A stretch of 5,100 nucleotides of DNA. It comes from Gammaproteobacteria bacterium UBA3498. GTDB taxonomy: Bacteria; Pseudomonadota; Gammaproteobacteria; Pseudomonadales; Pseudohongiellaceae. Made by a program: the position numbers and the translations under genes. This document shows, one piece after another, positions 1 through 5,100 of this stretch; the stretch's first letter is position 1, and each line of letters opens with the position of its first letter. The stretch lies in the NCBI GenBank assembly GCA_002377605.1, contig DFQD01000231.1, forward strand, positions 12,536-17,635. The letters are read 5' to 3'. The notes beneath the pieces were generated by a model that was given only the letters and a program-made list of their open reading frames with translations, was not told where the DNA came from and searched no databases.

Positions 1-1934
1 CCTCTGTCGAATTCAGCATCGACAAGATCTCCAAATACGCTAAATGCTAACGAGCCTTCAGAGGTATCCAATAAATTTAAAGTAACCTCTCCTTCTACTC
101 CTTTGAATGTCGCATCTTTTTGAAAATAGCTGGCAATGTTCTGCCCTTCGTGCGCTTCGCCGGTGAGATCAAGATAAATGAAATCATCGATTTGATTGTA
201 ATAAGCACTGAACTCGCCTGTCACAGCACCTGAGTGACGACGATAACCAAACTCCAGATTGTTAGAAGATTCCTCATCCAGAAGTGGATTACCTGTTTCA
301 AGTAATGCTGTCGCAGCATGGAGCACCAAATCTTCATCATCGGCAAATGGGGCGCAAGTTACAGAAGATGTATTTGAAAAGAGTTCTTCTACACTAGGTG
401 CACGTTGCGAGCGCGAGGCGCCAATCAATAAATTGGATTCACCATCAAGGTCGTAGAGAAAACTTCCACTGAAACTTGAAGTATCTCCGTCGTAGTCACA
501 GGAACCATTTGGGTCTACATCATTTTGTTCAAAGCGAAAACCTAATTCTGCTGTCCAAGGACCGTTTAAATAACGTTCTACACCAAAAAATCCCAATGAG
601 CTGATATCGGATTCTGGGATGAATGCTTCTTCTCCGATTGCGCTAAATTCAGATTCCTCAAACTGCAATCCCCAAACACCAGTCCAATCGCCCACAGGTC
701 TATGAGTTAAAGTAAATCGACCATCTAAGCCTTCATTAGAGAAGCGAGTACCAACGTGGCTGTCTCCGTCTTCAAAATATTCGATTTCGCTGTGCTCATA
801 ATCAGTTAATCCGAGAGAACCGCGAAAAGACTGAAAAAATCCTTCGTTGAAGTCATACCCTGCACGAAAATCATAACGAGTCTGTTCCATATCGATACGA
901 ACGGCTTCAACTTCTTCATGCTCATCTTCGTCGTGATGATCTTCATCCTCGTCGTGATGATCTTCATCCTCGTCGTGATGATCTTCATCTTCGTCGTGAT
1001 GATCTTCACCGTGAGCATGGTTGTGAGCACCGGGCGGGAGTCCGTATTCGTTATTCAATTCACTAACAGAGAACCCAATGAAGCCATTATCTGTCACCCA
1101 GGAAAATCCAGCAGTAGCACCATCTGCTTCAGCATCCGAGTTGCCGATAAATCCCCGGGTATTTTCGAACTCTTCGTCATCATGGTCATCATGGTCATCA
1201 TGGTCATCATCGTGATGGCCTTCTTCCTCGAGATGATGTTCAACTAACTCCTCGAGCTCTTCAACAGAAAACTCATCGATAGCAAAACCCTTAATATCGA
1301 CATTATCGTTCTCGCGTCTGAAAGCATCTAAATGAAAGGCAAAATTTCCGGATGACGCATCTAAGCTTATGACGGTTTTATCTTCTTCATTTACTGAGTT
1401 TCGAGTTTGTTGAATAGAAAATTGTGTTTCTTCAACTAATTGCTCTGGAATTCGATTATCGATGACATTTACCACCCCACCTATAGCACCGCTGCCGTAA
1501 AGCAACGTTGATGGTCCGCGGATTACTTCTATTCGCTCCGCCATTATCGACTCAACACCCTCAGCATGATCGGGGCTTACTTTGGAAGCATCTGTAACTC
1601 CTATTCCGTTTTGCAAGACCTTTACCCGATTTCCTGATTGCCCGCGAATAACCGGGTGGCCTACTCCTGTACCGAAAGAGCTATTGGCAATGCCAATTTC
1701 GTTTCTGAGAGTTTCACCTATTGAATTTCCGACCTGTTCCCGCAATGCTTCGCCGGAAAGAATACCGATTGGTAATGCTGTTTCGGCTTCCGATTGCTGG
1801 AATGCTGACGTCACTACAATTTCTTGAAGCTCGTCCTCTTCATGGGTTTGCGCGGCAACCGGCAGCGAATAAGTAGTTACTGCAGAAAGGCCAACCGTTG
1901 ATATAACAGTAATAAATTTCTTTGAAGAGACCAC
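1..1934 (-). CDS. TonB-dependent outer-membrane receptor, zinc (ZnuD-like) type, C-terminus beyond window
   Basis: This is an outer-membrane beta-barrel that takes up a ligand, most likely zinc or another divalent metal, using TonB energy. It reads open for 644 codons from a GTG at 1934 to the window edge, so the last barrel strands are missing. GTG is chosen because GAGGGAG lies a few bases upstream, an in-frame TGA lies nine codons upstream, and a signal peptide follows directly (basic SSKK, hydrophobic core, Val-Ala-Ala near residues 26-28). A TonB-box-like stretch (LQEIVVTSAF, 36-45) leads into the plug, with PVIRGQSGNRV from residue 94 and VIRGPSTLLYGSGAIGGVVN near 138-157. The barrel shows SQRAPSVEELFSN and ETGNPLLDEESS, typical of ZnuD/HmuR-like receptors. 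Two metal-ligand-rich insertions, residues 233-253 and 300-340, fit zinc receptors. Cys479 and Cys527 may form an extracellular disulfide or a metal site. The gene follows a small Cys/His exported protein. The receptor class is secure; the zinc substrate is inferred from the His-rich loops and the neighbour. Confidence 0.93.
   Translation of the reverse strand, partial: MVSSKKFITVISTVGLSAVTTYSLPVAAQTHEEDELQEIVVTSAFQQSEAETALPIGILSGEALREQVGNSIGETLRNEIGIANSSFGTGVGHPVIRGQSGNRVKVLQNGIGVTDASKVSPDHAEGVESIMAERIEVIRGPSTLLYGSGAIGGVVNVIDNRIPEQLVEETQFSIQQTRNSVNEEDKTVISLDASSGNFAFHLDAFRRENDNVDIKGFAIDEFSVEELEELVEHHLEEEGHHDDDHDDHDDHDDEEFENTRGFIGNSDAEADGATAGFSWVTDNGFIGFSVSELNNEYGLPPGAHNHAHGEDHHDEDEDHHDEDEDHHDEDEDHHDEDEHEEVEAVRIDMEQTRYDFRAGYDFNEGFFQSFRGSLGLTDYEHSEIEYFEDGDSHVGTRFSNEGLDGRFTLTHRPVGDWTGVWGLQFEESEFSAIGEEAFIPESDISSLGFFGVERYLNGPWTAELGFRFEQNDVDPNGSCDYDGDTSSFSGSFLYDLDGESNLLIGASRSQRAPSVEELFSNTSSVTCAPFADDEDLVLHAATALLETGNPLLDEESSNNLEFGYRRHSGAVTGEFSAYYNQIDDFIYLDLTGEAHEGQNIASYFQKDATFKGVEGEVTLNLLDTSEGSLAFSVFGDLVDAEFDR
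924..1007 (-). repeat. Four tandem 21-bp units coding EDHHDED inside the TonB receptor
   Basis: Four consecutive 21-base units lie at 1007-987, 986-966, 965-945 and 944-924. They differ only at one synonymous position (GAA or GAG). Each encodes Glu-Asp-His-His-Asp-Glu-Asp, giving residues 310-337. Flanking HNHAHGEDHH-like and DEHEE residues extend the metal-binding character. In ZnuD-type receptors such loops are thought to catch zinc at the surface. The near identity of the units suggests recent expansion by slippage or recombination, always in frame. Confidence 0.95.
1176..1202 (-). repeat. Three tandem 9-bp units coding His-Asp-Asp inside the TonB receptor
   Basis: Three perfect 9-base units encode HDD-HDD-HDD at residues 245-253. 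A near-perfect fourth unit, 8 of 9 bases, adjoins at 1203-1211. Upstream residues add His233, His234, His240, His241 and an acidic run, making a second His/Asp-rich insertion. It is separate in sequence from the 21-bp repeat and built from a different unit. Confidence 0.92.
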
Positions 1935-1941
1935 TTTTCTC

Positions 1942-1948
1942 TCCCTCT
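1942..1948 (-). promoter_or_regulatory. Ribosome binding site that fixes the GTG start of the TonB receptor
   Basis: The minus strand reads GAGGGAG about seven bases before GTG at 1934. It is the clearest Shine-Dalgarno sequence in the window. No ATG lies between it and the in-frame upstream stop. The ratA and cory-CC-star genes lack a comparable site. Confidence 0.75.
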
Positions 1949-2000
1949 TAGTATTTTTCAGACAAATTAGTAGATCCAGAACCCTGCAACACATAACAGC

Positions 2001-2020
2001 AAGCGCCGACGAAGGCACTC
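2001..2020 (-). other. Small inverted repeat in the leader of the TonB receptor gene
   Basis: On the minus strand GAGTGCC and GGCGCTT flank the loop TTCGTC. They can pair over seven positions, including two G-T pairs. No T-run follows, so it is not a standard Rho-independent terminator. It lies in the 119-base gap between the small exported gene and the receptor. It may be a weak mRNA hairpin or chance. Apart from the receptor's ribosome binding site, I see nothing else supportable in this gap. Confidence 0.25.
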
Positions 2021-2053
2021 ACGACACGCAGGATTCCATTAAGACTGAGTCAA

Positions 2054-2368
2054 CTAAACTAGAGGTGGGGCTCGGGAATTGGCAGAAATAGCAGCAGCGG
2101 AATGAATCCGATCTGCATATTCCGCTATAGGAGTGGTTCCTGTTTCTAGGTCTAATGATTGGCTGTCTGAGGCGATAACATCTTCATTAGAATTCGCCTT
2201 TAAGCAGATCTCACAATCGAATTGTTTCTGTAAGTCACCCTCGTGAGTGTGGGTCAAGCCAGTACCCTGCACGAACACAAGCAAAAAACAAAGCAGCCCA
2301 CTGAGTGCAACGCTGTGCACTCTATTGGTTTGCTTTTCCTTGTTGAATTGGGGTCTCACCAAAAACAT
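2054..2368 (-). CDS. Small exported Cys-x-x-Cys/His protein, possible zinc-uptake accessory (chaperone-like)
   Basis: A 104-residue protein when read from the ATG at 2368. It has a basic start (K10, K12, R16) and one hydrophobic segment at about residues 19-37, which is either a signal peptide or a membrane anchor. The mature part begins with His-Thr-His (40-42), then FDCEICLKAN with Cys52-x-x-Cys55, an acidic stretch, and a tail ending SRAPPLV. Small exported proteins of this design, some annotated as zinc chaperones, occur beside ZnuD-like receptors; I assign it to that group by resemblance and context only. It precedes the receptor by 119 bases on the same strand. The frame opens earlier, to a TTG at 2404, but that TTG falls within the -35 box of a strong promoter, so I reject it. 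GTG at 2320 is an alternative start that keeps the hydrophobic segment. Metal binding by the Cys and His residues is inference. Confidence 0.72.
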   Translation of the reverse strand: MFLVRPQFNKEKQTNRVHSVALSGLLCFLLVFVQGTGLTHTHEGDLQKQFDCEICLKANSNEDVIASDSQSLDLETGTTPIAEYADRIHSAAAISANSRAPPLV

Positions 2369-2375
2369 GGGCACG

Positions 2376-2404
2376 TTTATAAGGGCTCTGTTGTCCGGGG
2401 TCAA
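2376..2404 (-). promoter_or_regulatory. Strong sigma70-like promoter for the small exported protein and TonB receptor
   Basis: The -35 box TTGACC (2404-2399) and -10 box TATAAA (2381-2376) are separated by exactly 17 bases. Each matches five of six consensus bases. An AT-rich stretch (2405-2420) precedes the -35 box and could act as an UP element. Transcription would begin near 2369, at or next to the ATG at 2368, so the mRNA would be leaderless or nearly so. The promoter sits just downstream of the ArsA-type stop codon and separates the metal module from the upstream genes. Confidence 0.65.
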
Positions 2405-2416
2405 GCAAAATTCAAA

Positions 2417-3397
2417 TTAAAGCTTCGAGGCGAGGGCCTCGACAGCCGAGATGCCGACTACGTCCTGAGGCTGCAAAAATATGTCATGACGCCTTATACC
2501 TGGCAGCGCACTACTTAGGGTTTGCAAGTGCACTTCTTCCTGAGAATGGCGTTCATTAAGGAACTCCCCACTATTTTTAGGAGCCCTTTTATTAACAATC
2601 AGACACTCAACCGCAACATTTGCCTGCTGCAACTGTTTGTGCAGCTCGATAGTCTCCAGAACAGGTAGCCTCTCTGCCGCAAGCACAATGACGAAAGAGG
2701 TAATATTTCCGTCTTCTATATGTTCCCGCAGGTACTCAAATTTACGGCGTCGCCGCAGCAAAATTCTTCGGATATGGCTCTCTCGTTCCTGTTCTTTCAT
2801 CGTGGCGCCGCCGATAGTTTTGTCTTCCATGGAAGTGTCCTGACCTAATTCCCTGACAAATTCGGCAAAGCGATCTGCCTTCTCCCTTCTTTTTATAAGT
2901 CCTTCCGTCCAGGCAGACATCATTTCCGGTAGAGCCATGAGTCGCGCAGTGTGTCCCGAAGGGGCGGTATCGAACACTATTAGGTCGTATTCATTTTTGG
3001 CTTCTTCAACAACATCTGCGATACGTTCCAACAAGGCTGCTTCATGCATCCCAGGAGCATCTCTAGACAAGGCAATATGTTTATCGATTTCCTTGTGAAG
3101 ATTTACGGGCATGAGTTTGTAAAGTGACTCTGAAATTTCTTTAAGATGAAGTTCAACGGTTTCTTCTGGATCAAGCTCTAATGCATCCAATCCGGCAGTA
3201 ATTCGAACCGGCTTGGGCCCAATCGTACGATCAAAAAGATGACCAAGATTATGAGCCGGATCAGTAGAAACAAGGAGAATTTTTCCACCAGCATTTGCGC
3301 AGGCGATTGCAGTAGCTGACGAAACAGTGGTTTTTCCTACACCACCTTTACCACCAAAGAAGAGAATCTTTTTAGATTGCGCGAGTTCTAGCAACAC
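2417..3397 (-). CDS. ArsA/Get3-family ATPase, single-domain
   Basis: A cytoplasmic P-loop ATPase of 326 residues, one ArsA half. Classical arsenite-pump ArsA has two fused halves. Visible motifs are the deviant Walker A GKGGVGKTT (16-24), the switch I region STDPAHN (44-50), an SRDAPGMHEAA stretch (111-121) matching the family's SPG-x-x-E element, and the switch II/Walker B stretch DTAPSGHTARL (143-153). The C-terminal IVNKRAP and LQPQDVVG segments match the nucleotide-base and A-loop regions. Family members dimerise and use ATP-driven movement to hand over a client: a metalloid for ArsA, tail-anchored membrane proteins for Get3. The CxxC zinc site of Get3 and the ArsA metalloid cysteines are not seen, and no arsenic genes are nearby, so arsenite transport is unlikely. 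The GTG start at 3397 (or TTG at 3394) lies within the last codons of the cory-CC-star gene, implying translational coupling and a shared function. The client is unknown. Confidence 0.93.
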   Translation of the reverse strand: MLLELAQSKKILFFGGKGGVGKTTVSSATAIACANAGGKILLVSTDPAHNLGHLFDRTIGPKPVRITAGLDALELDPEETVELHLKEISESLYKLMPVNLHKEIDKHIALSRDAPGMHEAALLERIADVVEEAKNEYDLIVFDTAPSGHTARLMALPEMMSAWTEGLIKRREKADRFAEFVRELGQDTSMEDKTIGGATMKEQERESHIRRILLRRRRKFEYLREHIEDGNITSFVIVLAAERLPVLETIELHKQLQQANVAVECLIVNKRAPKNSGEFLNERHSQEEVHLQTLSSALPGIRRHDIFLQPQDVVGISAVEALASKL

Positions 3398-3660
3398 CCG
3401 ATGTGATCCAGGGGTGATCGTTCCATGCCCATACGTTTATGCCATTCATGAAACCGATCGTAGACTAGTGGTAATAATTCAAGCGTGTAGTAAGAAGCAG
3501 GATTGGGTAATCCCATACTTTCAGCAAAAACAAGCATCATAAACAAATCATCTTCGTCACGTTGAGCGCGAGCGAAAGAACGCCGATAGGGGCTAACATA
3601 GTAATCGTATAACCCTTTCTCCAAGCGCTTTAAAAAAGACTCTTTTTCTTTTTTAGTCAT
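3388..3660 (-). CDS. cory-CC-star family protein (ArsA-associated small protein ending in Cys-Cys)
   Basis: A 90-residue soluble-looking protein with no signal peptide and no clear membrane segment. A basic N-terminus (KKEKESFLKRLEKG) is followed by YDYYVSPYRRSFAR (18-31), an acidic DEDD (35-38), LPNPASYYTLELLP (51-64), and the C-terminal block FHEWHKRMGMERSPLDHIGCC (70-90). The protein ends in Gly-Cys-Cys directly before the stop, the feature that gives the cory-CC-star family its name. I recognise the family from this ending, the YYxxPYR-like segment and the adjacent ArsA-type gene, from memory only. Its stop codon overlaps the start of the ATPase gene by 10 bases, supporting joint translation. 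The ATG at 3660 is the first in frame; only a weak AAGA lies upstream. The function is unknown: it may be a partner or client of the ATPase, and the terminal cysteines may bind metal or be modified (inference). Confidence 0.87.
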   Translation of the reverse strand: MTKKEKESFLKRLEKGLYDYYVSPYRRSFARAQRDEDDLFMMLVFAESMGLPNPASYYTLELLPLVYDRFHEWHKRMGMERSPLDHIGCC

Positions 3661-3666
3661 ATCTTA

Positions 3667-3695
3667 ATTATGCGTGATGCGAAGAGTTTATTAAA
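3667..3695 (-). promoter_or_regulatory. Possible promoter for the cory-CC-star/ArsA pair
   Basis: CATAAT (3672-3667) matches the -10 consensus in five of six bases. A 17-base spacer separates it from TTTAAT (3695-3690), which matches the -35 box in only three of six. The predicted transcript start falls at about the ATG at 3660, as with the promoter before the small exported protein. The weak -35 box keeps confidence low; readthrough from ratA is also possible. Confidence 0.3.
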
Positions 3696-3750
3696 GACAG
3701 TTACTTTTTCTTCTCTTATCTTTTGGCTTATTCTCTTCACCGGTATTCAT
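3691..3750 (-). CDS. 19-residue basic micro-ORF overlapping the ratA stop (TAATG)
   Basis: ATG at 3750 shares its A with the TAA of ratA and opens a 19-codon frame ending in TAA. The peptide is strongly charged and basic (KPKDKRRK near the centre), with one cysteine near the end. The overlap allows termination-reinitiation after ratA. It occupies the place where rnfH (ratB) follows ratA in many gammaproteobacteria, but it does not resemble the RnfH start. It may be a chance frame, a remnant or a real small peptide. No independent ribosome binding site is evident. Confidence 0.2.
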   Translation of the reverse strand: MNTGEENKPKDKRRKSNCL

Positions 3751-4181
3751 TAACCATACACCTGTTTCGCACGAGTCACTAGGGAATCCACCAAACTGTT
3801 TGCTGAAGAGCTAAGTAATTTTTCTGCTGCGAAATCCACGAGTGAAAGATCAAATTCGAATTCCATATGCAAAGAAACTTTGCAGGCGTTTTGAGCTAAA
3901 GACTCAAAAGTCCAACGAGAACTAAAATGCTTAAACTTGCCCTCAACTAATTCCATATCAATTGAATAGGGTCGATTTAATCTGTTTAGAGTAGTGAATT
4001 CTTGCTTTATTCCCGCCTTCTTTAATACCAGCTTTCCAGTAAGTTCATTCTCTCTCTGTTCGATGACAGTAGCTTCCTTACAGCCTTGCATATAGCTTGG
4101 ATACTTCTCAATATCATTTACCAGATCAAACATCTGTTCTGATGAATATTCCACCAGAGCACTACGATATACAGAAGCCAT
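3750..4181 (-). CDS. ratA: RatA family protein (START-like/SRPBCC, Coq10-type)
   Basis: A 143-residue cytoplasmic protein of normal family length. The whole chain is one START-like (helix-grip) domain. The N-terminal YSSEQMFDLVNDIEKYPSYM (12-31) and following GCKE are the family signature. The middle strands include the LKKAGIKQEFTTLN and SSRWTFE segments. The C-terminal helix runs from about DFAAEKLLSS to TRAKQVYG. In E. coli RatA is described as binding the 50S ribosomal subunit and blocking subunit joining; mitochondrial and bacterial Coq10 relatives bind ubiquinone and support respiration. Sequence alone does not say which role applies here. The ATG at 4181 lies 7 bases after the transporter stop, with no clear Shine-Dalgarno sequence, suggesting coupling or readthrough from the transporter. 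The usual smpB and rnfH neighbours are not adjacent in this window. Confidence 0.92.
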   Translation of the reverse strand: MASVYRSALVEYSSEQMFDLVNDIEKYPSYMQGCKEATVIEQRENELTGKLVLKKAGIKQEFTTLNRLNRPYSIDMELVEGKFKHFSSRWTFESLAQNACKVSLHMEFEFDLSLVDFAAEKLLSSSANSLVDSLVTRAKQVYG

Positions 4182-4188
4182 TTAGAAA

Positions 4189-5100
4189 CTATGCGAAATA
4201 AATTTGTGAAACAGTGCTAATGAAGACAACTAGAAGAACCACTGGGATTACCGTACCGAGAGCGAAATTGATGTATTTTTCAATGAATGACCCTTCGTAA
4301 GTCGGATCGCCGATTACCATTTCAGACTTTAATCCACTGACTTTCCAACGATAAGCACAAAAAATACAAACCGTAAATCCAACAAAAGGCAAAATAGTTT
4401 CATAGAACACATCAGAGACCAAATCGAAGAATGATTTAGATACTCCACCGTAACTCGTAAAGTTAGTAAAAAATTCAGATATGCCAAGTGACATTGTTGC
4501 TGGAACAGCAAACAAAGTAAGCAAACTAGCTTGCAAAATCACTGCTTTCTTTCTGGATAGTTTTAACTCATCGATCCAGCAGGATATTGGAATCTCGATA
4601 ATCGAAACTAATGAAGTCAAAGCAGCAAAGAAAACCAAGGTAAAGAAAACTATGGCAACGATACTCGCGCCGGTATAACCAACAGCGGCCTGCATCGATA
4701 AAAATATTTGCGGCAAGAAACTAAAAATCAATCCAACGCTAGAAGTTGATAGGTCTTCAGTATTGGTATTGGGATCAAACGCGAAAATCGCTGGAAGAAT
4801 AAGTAAGCCAGCAAAGAAGGCAATGCTAGTATCGGCAATAGCGACCATTCTCGTAGACTGAGCAATATTATCTTCACGGCTAAAATAAGATCCGTAAGTA
4901 ATTAGAATTCCCATTCCTAGCGACAGTGAAAAGAATGCCTGGCTTAACGCGCCATTGACCACCGATAAATCCATCTGGCTGAAATCAGGCACTAAGTAAT
5001 AACGAATTCCAGCCACTGCCCCATCGAGAGTTAAAACGAAAAGCGTCAGCAGTACTAACATGATGGCCAGCGTCGGCATCAGTACTCGTGCTAATCGTTC
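4189..5100 (-). CDS. Neurotransmitter:sodium symporter (NSS/SNF) family transporter, N-terminus beyond window
   Basis: An inner-membrane sodium-coupled symporter, probably for an amino acid or similar small solute. The frame stays open to the right edge, giving the C-terminal 303 residues of a protein usually about 440-500 long. The internal ATG at 5079 is not the start. The visible part corresponds to about TM5 to TM11 of the LeuT fold: GAVAGIRYYLVPDFS after TM5, the unwound TM6 signature SQAFFSLSLGMGILITYGSY, TM7 with DTSIAFFAG, a loop, then TM8 with FAALTSLVSIIE. The Thr-Ser in that TM8 motif corresponds to sodium-site (Na2) residues of LeuT. Three further hydrophobic segments follow, the last near the C-terminus, so the topology is that of the bacterial 11-TM group lacking TM12. 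The AFFSLSLGMG form of TM6 is typical of this bacterial group. The substrate cannot be deduced because TM1 and TM3 are outside the window. Confidence 0.93.
   Translation of the reverse strand, partial: ERLARVLMPTLAIMLVLLTLFVLTLDGAVAGIRYYLVPDFSQMDLSVVNGALSQAFFSLSLGMGILITYGSYFSREDNIAQSTRMVAIADTSIAFFAGLLILPAIFAFDPNTNTEDLSTSSVGLIFSFLPQIFLSMQAAVGYTGASIVAIVFFTLVFFAALTSLVSIIEIPISCWIDELKLSRKKAVILQASLLTLFAVPATMSLGISEFFTNFTSYGGVSKSFFDLVSDVFYETILPFVGFTVCIFCAYRWKVSGLKSEMVIGDPTYEGSFIEKYINFALGTVIPVVLLVVFISTVSQIYFA

Noticed and set aside
806..1030. Minus-strand 74-codon frame with KIITTxM repeats
   Set aside because: A shifted frame of the same 21-bp repeat inside the intact receptor gene; a shadow.
918..1247. 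Plus-strand 109-codon frame with a repetitive hydrophobic sequence (Met-Ile-Phe-Val-rich), like a membrane peptide
   Set aside because: It is the complement of the GAT/CAT/GAC repeats coding the His/Asp insertions of the TonB receptor. Antisense of such codons reads as Ile, Met and Val, and no promoter or ribosome binding site supports it.
1935..2053. Zur operator or terminator before the TonB receptor
   Set aside because: A TGTTAT half-site is visible on the minus strand near 1995, but no matching second half follows. The only hairpin (2001-2020) has no T-run. A motif scan with a gammaproteobacterial Zur matrix would decide.
2369..2404. N-terminal extension of the small exported protein to TTG at 2404
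   Set aside because: The TTG is part of the -35 box and the added residues precede the signal-like segment without adding a recognisable motif; the transcript should not include it.
2405..2420. Terminator after the ArsA-type gene
   Set aside because: Only 12 bases separate the stop codon from the next -35 box, and no inverted repeat with a T-run is present.
2243..2518. Plus-strand 91-codon frame across the arsA-type/small-protein junction
   Set aside because: It overlaps the opposite-strand small exported protein, its promoter and the ATPase 3' end, has no recognisable features, and is best explained as a shadow.
2417..3397. Arsenite-pump ATPase function
   Set aside because: The protein has only one ATPase half, lacks the metalloid-binding cysteines, and no arsB, arsC, arsD or arsR lies in the window.
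4182..4192. Separate promoter for ratA (CATAGT six bases before its ATG)
   Set aside because: CATAGT matches only four of six -10 bases, no -35 box lies at the right distance, and the sequence is also the transporter's last codons and stop.

Overview
The window looks like a moderately AT-rich gammaproteobacterial chromosome, probably from a marine or other aquatic lineage. The outer-membrane TonB receptor shows a Gram-negative cell, and ratA together with a bacterial sodium symporter fits Gammaproteobacteria. The exact lineage is inference. All supported genes lie on the minus strand, so transcription runs from right to left. Coding density is high: the largest gap is about 120 bases, and no stretch over 300 bases lacks a gene.

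In order of transcription: (1) 5100-4189, the C-terminal part of a neurotransmitter:sodium symporter (NSS/SNF) family transporter, cut by the window edge. (2) 4181-3750, ratA, a START-like/SRPBCC protein of the RatA/Coq10 type, 7 bases after the transporter stop. Its stop overlaps a 19-codon basic micro-ORF (TAATG), in the place where many relatives carry rnfH. (3) 3660-3388, a 90-residue cory-CC-star protein ending in Gly-Cys-Cys. (4) 3397-2417, a single-domain ArsA/Get3-family ATPase whose start lies inside the last codons of the cory-CC-star gene. (5) 2368-2054, a small exported protein with His-Thr-His and Cys-x-x-Cys motifs. (6) 1934-1, a TonB-dependent receptor of the zinc (ZnuD-like) type with two His/Asp/Glu-rich insertions. 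It is cut by the left window edge.

Two functional modules are visible. The first is the overlapping cory-CC-star/ArsA pair, whose biochemical role is to my knowledge not established. The second is a likely metal-uptake (zinc) module: a small periplasmic or membrane-bound Cys/His protein followed by the His-rich receptor. A strong sigma70-like promoter (TTGACC, 17-base spacer, TATAAA) sits just after the arsA-type gene and probably starts the metal module. It would make the small protein's mRNA essentially leaderless. A weaker promoter-like sequence with the same geometry precedes cory-CC-star. I found no convincing Zur operator, Rho-independent terminator, RNA gene, mobile element or CRISPR array.
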